From JASGDC01 sp047606545 (GTDB lineage Bacteria; Actinomycetota; Actinomycetes; Actinomycetales; Micrococcaceae): a DNA stretch of 64,000 nucleotides. The notes under the pieces were generated by a model. That model searched no databases. It was not told the DNA's origin and worked only from the letters and a program-made list of their open reading frames with translations. Location: assembly GCA_047606545.1 (NCBI GenBank), contig JASGEI010000010.1, forward strand, positions 1-64,000, written 5' to 3'. How positions within the stretch are numbered: position 1 is the first letter of the stretch; every line of letters starts with the position of its first letter. The translations under genes and the position numbers were made by a program. Of this stretch, positions 1 through 8,744 are shown one piece after another.

Positions 1-58
1 CCACAACACTACTACTACCAACATTACTTACTTCATCATAAGAACCATTAACAACCAT
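1..58 (-). CDS. 5' end of an unknown gene, cut by the window edge
   Basis: An ATG at position 58 opens 19 codons that stay open to the left edge, reading MVVNGSYDEVSNVGSSSVV. A GGGGAG Shine-Dalgarno-like stretch lies about 11 bases upstream. A promoter-like arrangement with a G10 tract lies farther upstream. The coding strand is very T- and G-rich, the same skew as the secreted-protein gene at 20.5-21.9 kb, whose start is also preceded by a homopolymer. That suggests, but does not prove, a related surface or secreted protein. Too little is visible to assign a family. Confidence 0.45.
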   Translation of the reverse strand, partial: MVVNGSYDEVSNVGSSSVV

Positions 59-105
59 AAAAGAATCAACTCCCCAGCAAAAAACATGTCATATCCAACA
101 CAACA

Positions 106-136
106 ATCATACCCCCCCCCCGAGCAACAAACACAA
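106..136 (-). promoter_or_regulatory. Candidate promoter with a G10 spacer tract
   Basis: On the minus strand a TATGAT hexamer (106-111, five of six matches to TATAAT) directly follows ten G residues (112-121 on the plus strand as C). A weak TTGTGT (131-136) stands 19 bases upstream of it. A loss of two G residues would give a 17-base spacer. The transcript would start near 99 and lead into the ATG at 58. The promoter assignment is inference; the tract is seen directly. Confidence 0.4.
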
Positions 137-188
137 AAAACAACCCACCCAAAAAAAGACAAGCAGTTTAAGACATTAATGCCTTGCC

Positions 189-893
189 TTAAGCACCATA
201 ACGGCGTTTGCGTGTTGCAAAATCAGCTAATGCCACTTTAAAGTCTGCTTTTGAAAACGCTGGCCAAAGCTCCTTACAAAAATAAAACTCACTGTAAATA
301 CTGTCCCATAGCATGAAACCAGATAAGCGCTGTTCACCAGAAGTACGAATGATTAAATCTGGCGCATGTTCACCATTTGTATAATTATGTGCGGTAATGT
401 CGGCACTAATTAACTTTGCAATTGCATCTTCAGCACTAATACCTTTTTCAGTTGTTTCAATGACATAAGCTTTAATCGCATCGACAATTTCTTGATGCCC
501 ACCGTAACCAATGGCTAGATTAACTTGCAAACTAGGGTCTTTTGGATTTGTTTTACAAGCATTTTGTAGTGATTCTACTAATTCTTGTGGTAAAACTTGC
601 TTAGAACCTAAGTGTTTAACCTTATACTGAGGATTTTCACTAACTCGTTTGACTACTTTATCAATAACCTCTAATAAAGCACTAAGTTCATCTGGTTTTC
701 TTCTTAAATTATCTAACGACAATAAATAAAGGGTAGCAGTTTTAACTCCAGCTTCCTGACACCAATCTAAGAAATCAAAAATTCGCTTAGCTCCAACCTT
801 ATGACCTTCTTCAGGACGTTTAGCTAAAGACTTAGCCCATCTTCTATTGCCATCAAAGATGATTCCAATGTGTTCAGGAATATTATCACTCAT
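189..893 (-). CDS. uppS: Isoprenyl transferase, Rv1086-like (Z-prenyl diphosphate synthase)
   Basis: This 234-residue cis-prenyltransferase condenses isopentenyl diphosphate with an allylic primer in the cytoplasm to make polyprenyl carriers or their short precursors. The catalytic Asp14 lies in IIFDGNRRWA, and the C-terminal RTSGEQRLSGF plus YSEFYF motifs bind diphosphate. DGNRRWA rather than DGNGRWA, the short length, and the EAGVKTATLYLLS-type segment match Rv1086 of Mycobacterium, a short-chain Z-farnesyl diphosphate synthase, better than the long-chain decaprenyl enzyme, so undecaprenyl chain length should not be assumed. The ATG sits six bases after a TAGAAT box, which fits a leaderless transcript. 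No partner gene is adjacent. Confidence 0.9.
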   Translation of the reverse strand: MSDNIPEHIGIIFDGNRRWAKSLAKRPEEGHKVGAKRIFDFLDWCQEAGVKTATLYLLSLDNLRRKPDELSALLEVIDKVVKRVSENPQYKVKHLGSKQVLPQELVESLQNACKTNPKDPSLQVNLAIGYGGHQEIVDAIKAYVIETTEKGISAEDAIAKLISADITAHNYTNGEHAPDLIIRTSGEQRLSGFMLWDSIYSEFYFCKELWPAFSKADFKVALADFATRKRRYGA

Positions 894-899
894 GCTACT

Positions 900-905
900 A
901 TTCTA
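900..905 (-). promoter_or_regulatory. -10 box of a leaderless uppS promoter
   Basis: TAGAAT on the minus strand ends exactly six bases before the ATG at 893, so a transcript starting about seven bases downstream would begin at the start codon. No Shine-Dalgarno sequence is present. I see no convincing -35 hexamer. Confidence 0.5.
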
Positions 906-1107
906 CTTCTTTATTAGTTACTTGAATAACTACAAAACTACATTGAAAACTAATTCTGATTAAATGCTGATAACTTACTTTATGATTACCTAGAAATCAA
1001 AATTTCTATGGCATTCCTCACACCCTGCTGTTAAAGTGAAATAAGAATAAATTGTGAATGCCCAATTTCTTTAAACAAAAACTTAAATTATTTTTGAAAG
1101 GTAGCTC

Positions 1108-1584
1108 ATGTCCGAAACATGGTTAACTCAGGAAGCATACGACAGATTATCGAAAGAACTGGAAGAGCTTACCGGGACAAAACGCGCTGAAATTGTAAAA
1201 CGCATCGATGCGGCACGACAAGAAGGTGACCTTAAAGAAAATGGTGGCTACCATGCAGCTCGCGAAGAGCAAGGCAAGATGGAAGGTCGCATTAAGCAAC
1301 TAAAAACCATATTAGAAAATGCCAAAATTGATGAAGGCGGAAAAGTTACTGACACAATTGAACCAGGCATAGTGGTAGTAGCTGAAATTGCCGGCGATGA
1401 AGAAGAATTTTTGTTAGGTAGTCGTGAAATTTCTGACGATGTAGATATCGATGTTTATAGTGAAAACTCACCTATCGGACAAGCAATTTTGGGGCTTAAA
1501 AAAGGTAATAAAACTAGCTATAAAGCTCCTAACGGTAAAGAAATTGAGGTCAAAATTATTGCTCTCAAGGCTTTTACTGGCTAA
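1108..1584 (+). CDS. greA: Transcription elongation factor GreA
   Basis: GreA (158 residues, the usual length) enters the RNA polymerase secondary channel and stimulates cleavage of the backtracked transcript. The N-terminal half is the antiparallel coiled coil with LTQEAYDRLSKELEEL and the acidic tip region (AARQEGDLKENGGY). The C-terminal half is the FKBP-like domain, with SPIGQAILGLKKGN near residues 122-135. GAAAGG lies six bases before the ATG, which fixes the start. It is a single-gene unit, opposite to its neighbours, closed by the hairpin at 1599-1635. Confidence 0.97.
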   Translation: MSETWLTQEAYDRLSKELEELTGTKRAEIVKRIDAARQEGDLKENGGYHAAREEQGKMEGRIKQLKTILENAKIDEGGKVTDTIEPGIVVVAEIAGDEEEFLLGSREISDDVDIDVYSENSPIGQAILGLKKGNKTSYKAPNGKEIEVKIIALKAFTG

Positions 1585-1598
1585 CACAACACAAAGAG

Positions 1599-1635
1599 AA
1601 TAGCTGACCTATTTAGGTCGGCTATTTTCTTTTTT
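1599..1635 (+). terminator. Rho-independent terminator of greA
   Basis: A 12-bp stem (1599-1610 with 1615-1626, one G-T pair) with an ATTT loop is followed by TTCTTTTTT. It lies 14 bases after the greA stop codon. Confidence 0.85.
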
Positions 1636-1779
1636 AAGGAAAATGGAAAATAAACCATCCAATATGATTTAAAAACTCCTGAATTTACTTTATAAAAATT
1701 GTAATTGTTGCTTGCCAAGAAAGTGTAAAGTACATTGACACTAGTCTTTGTCTTTCGCCTCATTATCAAGTAGTTAGGA

Positions 1780-3069
1780 CTACTTACCTTTTTCTTCCTC
1801 TTCATCAGCTTTTGAATTTGGCATCATAGCGCTAACTCGTTGCCCAATATTCGAAATTAGCTTTTCAATATTCTTAGTAATCTCACTGGTATCTTCTTCT
1901 TCAACCTTTAGGAATGCCTCTGGGTTATTTGGATCTCGATACTTTGCAGCAACAGTTTTAACAAAGGTGTTAACTACTGCAGCTAACGGCACTGCAAACA
2001 AAGCACCAGTAATACCTGCTAAATAACTACCAGCAGCAACTACTATCACAATTGCGACTGGGTGCAGTGAAAGGGTGTTCCCAACTACGAATGGTTGCAA
2101 AACATGCGATTCAACTTGCTGGACTAGGATTACACCGCCAAGCATCAAAAGTGCTGTAATTGGACCGTGTGCCACTAGCGCAACAAGCACTGCAACCATA
2201 CCACTAAGCAATGAACCAACGATTGGAATAAAAGCACCTAAGAATACTAGTACACCTAATGGAATTGCTAGTGGCACCTTTAGGATTGCAGCTACAATCG
2301 CGACACCAACACCATCAAAAAACGCAATTAGGAGCTGTACTCGCACATAAGAACTTAATGTTTCCCAGCTCGCAGTGGCAGCTTGATCAGTAGTTTTTCG
2401 AGCATTGTATGGCAATAACCCTACAACCCAAAGCCAAATCTTTCGACCATCAAGCAAAAAGAATATTAGTATGAAAATTGCCAAGATAAATCCGGCTGCT
2501 ACATGCCCCAAAGCTGTACCAAAGGTAAGAGTTGAGCTAGCGATAGTACCAGAATAACTCTTGATCTGTTGCACACCTTGATCCACATATTGATTAACAT
2601 CGCTCGTACTAATATGCAGATGCAACAGCATACTAGCTGTCCAGTCCCGAATTTCTTTATAGCCTTGGAAAGCACTTTCAGCTAGTTGTGGATAACCATT
2701 AGCAAATTGATTGCCTACAAGAGAGAATAAACCAGTAATAATTCCAAACAAAGCTACAAGAGAAACCATAACTGAAATACCTTTAGGAACTCTCTTATTA
2801 TTCAACCAGCGCACCAATGGCATTAACAGCGCTGATAACAATAACGCCACTAATATTGGAATAATAACAATTGAGAGCTTACTAAGAGTCCAAAAAGCCA
2901 AAGCGGCAGCTACTGAAATGATAATTAGTCGCCAGGACCACTCACTAGCAATGCGAACCCCAAGAGGAACTAAATTAGTAGAACTAGTATTTCTTTTCTT
3001 TGGCGGTTCACTATCTGGCTCAGTAAGAGATCTTGGCTCGGTGATAGAATCTTTTACCTTTTCCGTCAT
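1780..3069 (-). CDS. AI-2E family transporter (PF01594-type membrane protein)
   Basis: This 429-residue protein has a polar, proline-rich N-terminal tail of about 45 residues. It then has the family layout: two pairs of membrane helices (about 48-125), a long extracytoplasmic or re-entrant segment, and a C-terminal bundle with the conserved GxxxPxxG-type segment (VPLAIPLGVLVFLGAFIPIVG). Members have been linked to export of small molecules, including AI-2 and Na+(Li+)/H+ exchange, so the substrate is open. GAGGG stands before the ATG. It starts eight bases after galM ends and is probably cotranscribed with it, although a galactose role is not evident. The acidic/basic C-terminal tail ends in a lysine-rich stretch. 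Confidence 0.85.
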   Translation of the reverse strand: MTEKVKDSITEPRSLTEPDSEPPKKRNTSSTNLVPLGVRIASEWSWRLIIISVAAALAFWTLSKLSIVIIPILVALLLSALLMPLVRWLNNKRVPKGISVMVSLVALFGIITGLFSLVGNQFANGYPQLAESAFQGYKEIRDWTASMLLHLHISTSDVNQYVDQGVQQIKSYSGTIASSTLTFGTALGHVAAGFILAIFILIFFLLDGRKIWLWVVGLLPYNARKTTDQAATASWETLSSYVRVQLLIAFFDGVGVAIVAAILKVPLAIPLGVLVFLGAFIPIVGSLLSGMVAVLVALVAHGPITALLMLGGVILVQQVESHVLQPFVVGNTLSLHPVAIVIVVAAGSYLAGITGALFAVPLAAVVNTFVKTVAAKYRDPNNPEAFLKVEEEDTSEITKNIEKLISNIGQRVSAMMPNSKADEEEEKGK

Positions 3070-3077
3070 ATTCCCTC

Positions 3078-3995
3078 TTATTTACTTTTCTTAAGACTAA
3101 CGCCCCAATGTGCCAATGTAGTCTGCCCTTTGGCAATCCACCTAAGATTTTCTCCAGTATTAAAAGTATTTGCAGGTGCAGTCATTGGTTCCATTGCAAT
3201 TGCTTTTTTGTCTTTATCAAAGCCTGCTGGAGTGAAAATATGTACATAAGGCATAGTCTCATCACTCCAAAGAATAGTTTCATTGCCTTCTGGATCAATC
3301 AGACGATGATGGAAAATTCCATCTTCATCGGCAGTTAAATTCTTAAATGCAGTATCAATATCTAGATCACCGACTTTTTTACCTGCACGCAAATCATATG
3401 TACCAGAAACTGGTTCTTCCCCGATAGGAATCATCGTCTTTTCATCGGCAATAATTCGAGTTTTGGCATCAATTTTAACAGTCAAATCTTCAACAGGCGT
3501 ATCTCCAACTCGGAAATATGGATGGGTACCAATAGCAATTGGTGCATCTTCTTCAGAAAGATTGGTAATACGGTGTTCGACCTGCAAACCATCAGCATCC
3601 AAGCTGTAAGTTACTTCAGTCGCTAAATGGAATGGATAACCATGTTGTGGAAATATTGGTGCTTGTAGAGTAACTGAATTAGTAGTGCGGTCTTTCAAAG
3701 TGTACCCCGTATTACGGAGTAAACCATGGCTAGCATTATTTTTTGAAACCTCAGTAATATCTAACTGTTGCTCTTTTTTACCAAGCTGCCATTTACCACC
3801 GGCAACCCTATTTGGCCATGGCACTAACACAAGCCCATGCCCCATAGGTGCGGTACTATCATCATCGAAAGTTTCGGTAACTTGCACACCATCAAGCACA
3901 ACGACACGAATACCTGCCGCTAGTTCTACAATCTCTGCGTAAGAGTTTTCGTAGCTAATCTTATACTGTTCCCCAGTTGCATAATGTTCACTCAT
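3078..3995 (-). CDS. galM: Aldose 1-epimerase family protein
   Basis: This 305-residue mutarotase-fold protein interconverts alpha and beta anomers of an aldose, probably galactose or glucose. Family motifs are visible: LVPWPNRVAGGKW near residue 58, SHGLLRN near 89, GTHPYF near 157 (substrate-binding His) and AMEPMTAPANTFNTGE near 268 (catalytic Glu). The gene is divergent from galT-galK, across 69 bases, which supports a Leloir-pathway role. The ATG lies six bases after TAGTCT, consistent with a leaderless transcript. It belongs to the broad aldose-epimerase group (including YeaD-like enzymes), so sugar specificity is inferred from context. Confidence 0.88.
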   Translation of the reverse strand: MSEHYATGEQYKISYENSYAEIVELAAGIRVVVLDGVQVTETFDDDSTAPMGHGLVLVPWPNRVAGGKWQLGKKEQQLDITEVSKNNASHGLLRNTGYTLKDRTTNSVTLQAPIFPQHGYPFHLATEVTYSLDADGLQVEHRITNLSEEDAPIAIGTHPYFRVGDTPVEDLTVKIDAKTRIIADEKTMIPIGEEPVSGTYDLRAGKKVGDLDIDTAFKNLTADEDGIFHHRLIDPEGNETILWSDETMPYVHIFTPAGFDKDKKAIAMEPMTAPANTFNTGENLRWIAKGQTTLAHWGVSLKKSK

Positions 3996-4001
3996 AATTA
4001 C

Positions 4002-4058
4002 AGACTACTAGTTTTTCCTACATATTTCCTACAAATAGCCCTAAGAAGTTATTACAAT
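4002..4058. promoter_or_regulatory. Divergent leaderless promoters of galM and galT
   Basis: The 69-base gap carries TAGTCT on the minus strand (4002-4007), six bases before the galM ATG, and TACAAT on the plus strand (4053-4058), six bases before the galT ATG. Neither gene has a Shine-Dalgarno sequence. Both spacings fit initiation at the start codon itself. Confidence 0.55.
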
Positions 4059-4064
4059 TAATAT

Positions 4065-5132
4065 ATGAATATAACTAAAGCAAAGCTTTCTGACGGTCGC
4101 GAAATTTTCTTTTACGATGATGAATCTGGAAAAGACCGCAAAATAATTGACAATAGAGAAGATATTGGACGACCGCCAACTGGCAAAATGCGTTACGATA
4201 TCTTGCGTGATGAATGGATAAGTTTCGCATCGCATCGCCAGACCAGGACACTTCTGCCCAAAAGTAGTGAATGCCCACTATGCCCTACAACTCCAGAATT
4301 TGAAACTGAAATTCCAACTACAAACTACGACGTAGTAGTATTTGAAAATCGATTCCCAAGTTTCCAAAGTACTGAAGCAAATGACTATGGAACTGACGAT
4401 ATTATCCGTCCAGCTTTCGGACGCTGTGAAGTAGTTGCTTATAATTCAGAGCACGAAGGTAGTTTAGCTGAATTACCATTAATCAGAATTGAAAATATTA
4501 TCAATGCCTGGGCAGATCGCACAAAAAATCTCACAAAAATCGAAGGGATTAAACAAGTATTTGTTTTTGAGAACCGTGGACAAGCTATCGGGGTAACTCT
4601 GGATCATCCGCATGGACAAATCTATGGTTATCCTTATATAACTCCCACTACAAAACTAATGTTAGAAACTGCCAAAAAAGCACTTAAAAATGATGGTAAG
4701 CATCCCGTCGCAAGTTCACTTGCACGTGAGCATAAAGATGAAATTCGCATTATCCAAAAAGGTAAATACTTCACAAGTTTCGTACCCTTTGCAGCTCGCA
4801 TGCCAATTGAGATTCATATTGTGCCACATAAACAATATGCGACTCTTGCGCAACTACCACAAGAAGAAATTAAAGAATTAGCTGAAATGTATAAAGATGT
4901 ATTAGAACGTGTTGATGCATTGTATTCAGATAACACCGCATATATCTCAGCATGGCATCAAGCTCCAGTTCATGAAGACCCTGAACTAAGCTGGCTACAC
5001 CTTCAAATCACTTCTCCACGTCGTGGAGAAGATAAATTGAAATTCTTAGCTGGATCAGAAGCTGCTATGGGTGCTTTTATTGCTGATGTTTTGCCAGAAG
5101 AAACAGCTGAACAACTTAGAAAGGCAAAATAA
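4065..5132 (+). CDS. galT: Galactose-1-phosphate uridylyltransferase
   Basis: GalT (355 residues) exchanges UMP between UDP-glucose and galactose-1-phosphate in the Leloir pathway. The HIT-type active site HPHGQ is at 181-185, with His183 as nucleophile. A CPLC pair at 70-73 marks the structural metal site, and the C-terminal domain carries the second histidine-rich part (HIVPHKQ near 250, SAWHQAPVH near 295). It sits directly before galK: the TAA is followed at once by the galK ATG. The start is supported by TACAAT six bases upstream, and length matches the family. Confidence 0.96.
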   Translation: MNITKAKLSDGREIFFYDDESGKDRKIIDNREDIGRPPTGKMRYDILRDEWISFASHRQTRTLLPKSSECPLCPTTPEFETEIPTTNYDVVVFENRFPSFQSTEANDYGTDDIIRPAFGRCEVVAYNSEHEGSLAELPLIRIENIINAWADRTKNLTKIEGIKQVFVFENRGQAIGVTLDHPHGQIYGYPYITPTTKLMLETAKKALKNDGKHPVASSLAREHKDEIRIIQKGKYFTSFVPFAARMPIEIHIVPHKQYATLAQLPQEEIKELAEMYKDVLERVDALYSDNTAYISAWHQAPVHEDPELSWLHLQITSPRRGEDKLKFLAGSEAAMGAFIADVLPEETAEQLRKAK

Positions 5133-6323
5133 ATGAATAGCAAAGAACATAATGTAGTAACTACTGCTAACTACTTTGAAAAACAATTTAATATAAAACC
5201 TGCCGGTGTCTGGGCAGCTCCTGGTAGAGCTAATTTAATTGGTGAACACACCGACTATAATGAAGGTTTCGTATTTCCATTTGCGATTAATCGAACAACG
5301 CATTGTGCAATAGCTTTAAGTGATGATGACACTATCGAAGTTGCTTCGCTATTTAACAATGGCTCAATAAAAACAGCAAAAATCAATACCAATCTTAATA
5401 AATCAGAAATTGAAGATTGGTCATCTTACCCACTTGGAGTACTTTGGGCATTGAAAGAAGCTGGGTATGAGATTCCAGGCATGCGAATTTTCCTTACTAC
5501 TGATGTGCCTATCGGCAGCGGGCTTTCTTCTTCAGCAGCAATTGAATGTTCTGTAGCTTTAGCAGTTAGAGATTTATTAAATTTAGATATTTCACGTAAA
5601 TTACTTGCTACTTATTGTCAGAAAGCTGAAAACGAAGTAGCTGGAGCTCCTACTGGCATTATGGATCAGTCTGCTTCACTATTAGGCAAAAAAGACTATG
5701 CACTTTACCTTGACTGCCGCTCTTTAGACACTGACTTAGTGCCCTTGAACTTGGATAAAACTCAAGTAAGTATTCTAGTAGTTGATACTCAAGTTAAGCA
5801 TGCTCTTGCTGATGGACAAGGTTACACACAACGTAAAAATTCTTGTGATAAAGCAGCAAAAATTCTAGGTGTTCCTAGTTTACGAGATATTGATGTAACT
5901 GAATTGCCAGAGGCTAAAGAAAAACTAGATGAAGAAACATACAAGCGGTTACATCATATAGTCACCGAAAATGAACGAGTACTAAAGACTATTAAAACTT
6001 TAGAAGACGGCACTATTGAAGATATCGGCAAGTTGCTAAATGAATCTCATGTTTCAATGCGTGATGACTTTGAAATATCTTGCCCTGAACTTGATTTAGC
6101 TGTCAAAACTGCACAAGACAATGGTGCTATCGGCGCACGCATGACTGGTGGTGGCTTTGGTGGCGCTGCACTTGCAGTAGTTAAAAACTCAGATATTGAT
6201 AAAGTTTCTGAAGCTATTAAAAAGGCTTTTGAAAAAGCAAGCTACAAAGCTCCTAACATCTTTACCGTGACTGCTGGAGAAGGCGCGCATAAGTTAAATA
6301 GCGTAAGTAAAACTACCCTTTAA
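5133..6323 (+). CDS. galK: Galactokinase
   Basis: GalK (396 residues) phosphorylates alpha-D-galactose at C1 with ATP. GHMP-kinase motifs are in order: the galactokinase signature PGRANLIGEHTDYNEG near residue 28, the ATP-binding SGLSSSAAIE near 130, and MTGGGFGGAALA near 334. Translation is coupled to galT without any gap. With galM and galT it makes a near-complete Leloir set; galE is not in this window. Two hairpins follow, the second being a bidirectional terminator. Confidence 0.97.
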   Translation: MNSKEHNVVTTANYFEKQFNIKPAGVWAAPGRANLIGEHTDYNEGFVFPFAINRTTHCAIALSDDDTIEVASLFNNGSIKTAKINTNLNKSEIEDWSSYPLGVLWALKEAGYEIPGMRIFLTTDVPIGSGLSSSAAIECSVALAVRDLLNLDISRKLLATYCQKAENEVAGAPTGIMDQSASLLGKKDYALYLDCRSLDTDLVPLNLDKTQVSILVVDTQVKHALADGQGYTQRKNSCDKAAKILGVPSLRDIDVTELPEAKEKLDEETYKRLHHIVTENERVLKTIKTLEDGTIEDIGKLLNESHVSMRDDFEISCPELDLAVKTAQDNGAIGARMTGGGFGGAALAVVKNSDIDKVSEAIKKAFEKASYKAPNIFTVTAGEGAHKLNSVSKTTL

Positions 6324-6328
6324 GCATG

Positions 6329-6388
6329 TGGCGTCTATTCATACAAATGGCGTTTAAACTTCGAAGTTATTTGTAAGAATAGACGCCA
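6329..6388. repeat. Long inverted repeat after galK
   Basis: Two 20-base arms (6329-6348 and 6369-6388) pair with a single A-A mismatch. The 20-base interior holds a perfect 12-bp palindrome, AACTTCGAAGTT (6357-6368). There is no T-tract after it, so it is not a textbook terminator. It could be a transcript-stabilising or attenuating structure. Confidence 0.75.
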
Positions 6389-6429
6389 TTTGTGTCGATA
6401 AAGTAAAAAGTAATTAGACCAATTTTAGA

Positions 6430-6464
6430 CATGAAAAAAGCGGCTATAAGCCGCTTTTTTCATG
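6430..6464. terminator. Bidirectional terminator between galK and the Bax-inhibitor-like gene
   Basis: A perfect 16-bp stem (6430-6445 with 6449-6464) with a three-base loop carries A6 on one side and T6 on the other, so it can end transcripts from both convergent genes. Confidence 0.9.
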
Positions 6465-6474
6465 ATTGGGGTTA

Positions 6475-7278
6475 TTAATTGTTGTCGCCTTGTCTGATAA
6501 TTGCAATTAAACGCAAAATCTCGACATACAACCAAATCATTGTCATTGTGATACCGAACGCTGCAGTCCAAGCCATTTCCGCAGGAGCACCATTACGAAC
6601 ACCATCATCTACAGCCTGAAAGTCGTTAACTAGTGAGTATGCACCTAGCAAGATTGCCAATGGGCCAAGCACCAAACCAAATGGGATGCTAGTACCAGGG
6701 ATTGCTGCACTGTACATACCAAATGAGCCTTGAGTTACCCCAGTTAACATCAATAGGATGTTAAGCATACTGAAAATGAACAGTGCAAACATCGCAATAC
6801 TAAGCATGCGCTGGAATTTAGGACTAGTATGGAATCTACCTGACTTGTATAGCATAAATGAAGCTACAAATACTGCAAAAGTACCCAAAATCGCTTGTAC
6901 TGCAATGCCTGGATACATAGTTTCTAGAATGTGAGTAAAGCCACCTACGAATAGACCTTGTGCAGCTGCATAAGTCAGAATTAGCTGCTTGCTGTTTTTA
7001 CCAGAAAAACCAAGGTATAGACCTAGACCAACACCTACAATCATACCAATTGTGCTAAGTGCTGGAATCATCCAGCCTGCTACCGCACCTGCAACTACAG
7101 TAGCAAAGCTAATCAATGACTTCATGATTACATCATCATAAGTCATTCGACGCATTTGCTGCGGTGTAGCACTAGGTGCTTGATACATATCCTCAAACTG
7201 CTGAACATCAGGTAATGTTTGATTCATTGACTGATTAGCAGAGAAAGTCTTGTTATTTGAAAAGATTGGATTAGCCAT
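6475..7278 (-). CDS. Bax inhibitor-1/YccA-like membrane protein
   Basis: This 267-residue protein has a polar N-terminal region of about 45 residues (MANPIFSNNKTF, then TPQQMRRMTYDDVIMKS) followed by seven hydrophobic segments. This is the actinobacterial form of the Bax1-I/YccA (TMBIM) family. Homologs are integral membrane proteins linked to calcium leak or protease control, but the bacterial role is poorly known. It is transcribed alone toward the shared terminator at 6430-6464. Confidence 0.85.
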   Translation of the reverse strand: MANPIFSNNKTFSANQSMNQTLPDVQQFEDMYQAPSATPQQMRRMTYDDVIMKSLISFATVVAGAVAGWMIPALSTIGMIVGVGLGLYLGFSGKNSKQLILTYAAAQGLFVGGFTHILETMYPGIAVQAILGTFAVFVASFMLYKSGRFHTSPKFQRMLSIAMFALFIFSMLNILLMLTGVTQGSFGMYSAAIPGTSIPFGLVLGPLAILLGAYSLVNDFQAVDDGVRNGAPAEMAWTAAFGITMTMIWLYVEILRLIAIIRQGDNN

Positions 7279-7407
7279 GTCTTATCGTCTTACTCCTTAA
7301 AAGGTACGTTTTAATACATTGTATCTAGGAAAAAACTATAAAGATAGTGGTTAGCCTGACACCTAAGCCAAAACTTTCCCCCTGATTTGCTGAGTATTAG
7401 CTGGAAA

Positions 7408-8331
7408 TTAGACCACTAAATGCCTACATTTATTGTTAGCAAACTCTTGGGATTCGAGTTGGAAAGTAGTGTGCTCCACTGAAATATCAAAATGCCCGGT
7501 TAAACAATCACGAAGTTTCTTTAAATGGAAATCATAATGCTCTTTATCGCTTAAACATTCGTCATCAAGAACTACATGAGCTGTCAATACTGGCAATGCG
7601 CTATCAATCTGGCTGGCATGTAAATCATGAATATCTACCACATGGTCTTGACGTAAAATATGTTTTTTCACTTGTGTCAAATCTAGACCAGCTGGAGTTG
7701 CCTCTAACAATACTGAAATCGTATCACGCAGCAGTTTTATTGTACGTGGTAATATCAATATTCCAATCAAAATCGAAACTAGGGCATCTGCTTGATACCA
7801 ACCAGTTATTTTAATTACAATTGCTGCCACAATTACAGCTACTGAACCCAGAGCATCGTTAAGAACTTCTAGCGAAGCAGCTCTAATATTGAAATTATCG
7901 CCAGATGAACGCACCAAAATTACAAAAGAAAGTAAGTTTGCTAATAAACCAAAAGCTCCGAAGTAAAGCATCAAGTTTGAAGGAAGTTCTACTGGTTCAT
8001 AAAGTCTACGAATACCCTCTACCAAAATATATAAACCAACACCTAATAGGACGAGTGCTTGCACCATCGCTGAAATAACTTCTGCTCGACGCAAACCCCA
8101 AGTGTGTTTATTAGTAGCTTCTTTGTGCACTAAAAATGCAGTAGCCAAAGCCATCATTAGACCTAAACTATCAACTAACATATGACCAGCATCAGCTATC
8201 AACGCTAGTGAATTTGTCATTACGGAACCAATGACTTCAACTAAGAAAATAGAAAAAGTAATACTAAGTACCGCAATAAGAACCTTGCGATTGTCAGCTA
8301 CTGCGTGTGAATGATCATGTCCTGCGCTCAT
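7408..8331 (-). CDS. Cation diffusion facilitator (CzcD-type zinc/divalent metal exporter)
   Basis: This 307-residue exporter exchanges cytoplasmic Zn2+ or a similar ion for protons. A His-rich N-terminus (HDHSH) precedes six membrane helices, with ADAGHMLVD near residue 46 as the first metal-site motif. The second reads LEVLNDALGS near 157, where many relatives have His rather than Glu before the conserved Asp. A cytoplasmic ferredoxin-like domain covers about 215-300. The ATG lies six bases after TAGAAT, so the message is probably leaderless. It is divergent from the fluoride-channel genes across a short shared promoter. Confidence 0.92.
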   Translation of the reverse strand: MSAGHDHSHAVADNRKVLIAVLSITFSIFLVEVIGSVMTNSLALIADAGHMLVDSLGLMMALATAFLVHKEATNKHTWGLRRAEVISAMVQALVLLGVGLYILVEGIRRLYEPVELPSNLMLYFGAFGLLANLLSFVILVRSSGDNFNIRAASLEVLNDALGSVAVIVAAIVIKITGWYQADALVSILIGILILPRTIKLLRDTISVLLEATPAGLDLTQVKKHILRQDHVVDIHDLHASQIDSALPVLTAHVVLDDECLSDKEHYDFHLKKLRDCLTGHFDISVEHTTFQLESQEFANNKCRHLVV

Positions 8332-8337
8332 GCATTC

Positions 8338-8359
8338 ATTCTACCTTAATGGTTATAAT
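8338..8359. promoter_or_regulatory. Divergent -10 boxes for the CDF gene and crcB
   Basis: TAGAAT on the minus strand (8338-8343) is six bases from the CDF ATG. TATAAT on the plus strand (8354-8359) faces the first crcB gene. The boxes are only ten bases apart, so the two promoters must overlap. No crcB-type fluoride riboswitch can fit in this space. Confidence 0.5.
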
Positions 8360-8369
8360 GAAAATTATT

Positions 8370-8744
8370 ATGGATAAAACTTATTTGATGCCACGCAATA
8401 TTCTCTTTGTCTTAATCGGTGGTTTCGCAGGTACTGCTTTACGTTTCATGTTTGAAACTCTATTCCCACAAGGATTTTTACCCTGGGGGACTTTAGTTTC
8501 TAACTTACTTGGTTGCTACCTAATTGGTTATTGGCTAAGTGCAGATAATGAAATTAAATTAATTCTTTCAATAGGTTTCTGCGGTGCTCTTACTACAATG
8601 AGTGCTTTTGCATTCGAAAACTACTATGCTATGGCCACCACTCATGTATTGATTAGCTTACTATACATTGCAATTAGTGTTATTGGTGGTGCTGTACTTG
8701 CCCTTCTTGGTCGTAAGCTAGCTGGGAGGAAAGATATTATATGA
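8370..8744 (+). CDS. crcB: Fluoride channel subunit CrcB/Fluc, first of a pair
   Basis: This 124-residue protein has four membrane helices and belongs to the Fluc fluoride-export channels. GGFAGTALRF, the Asn in WGTLVSNLLGCYLIG, and GFCGALTTMSAF match the family, although the last motif departs from the canonical GGFTTFST. Gram-positive bacteria often make a heterodimer from two adjacent genes, which fits here. I chose the ATG at 8370, ten bases after the TATAAT box; ATGs at 8349 and 8358 lie in or before that box and 8388 is an alternative. The stop codon overlaps the next ATG. Confidence 0.88.
   Translation: MDKTYLMPRNILFVLIGGFAGTALRFMFETLFPQGFLPWGTLVSNLLGCYLIGYWLSADNEIKLILSIGFCGALTTMSAFAFENYYAMATTHVLISLLYIAISVIGGAVLALLGRKLAGRKDII

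Noticed and set aside
1581..1805. 74-codon minus-strand frame between greA and the AI-2E gene
   Set aside because: It covers the greA terminator, overlaps the end of the AI-2E gene, is low-complexity and has no ribosome site.
7408..8331. Loss of the second metal-site His in the CDF protein as a sign of inactivity
   Set aside because: Glu before the conserved Asp is tolerated in CDF relatives as far as I know, and the rest of the protein is intact.
8332..8369. Fluoride riboswitch before crcB
   Set aside because: Only 38 bases separate the divergent genes; no room for the aptamer, and no pseudoknot motif is visible.
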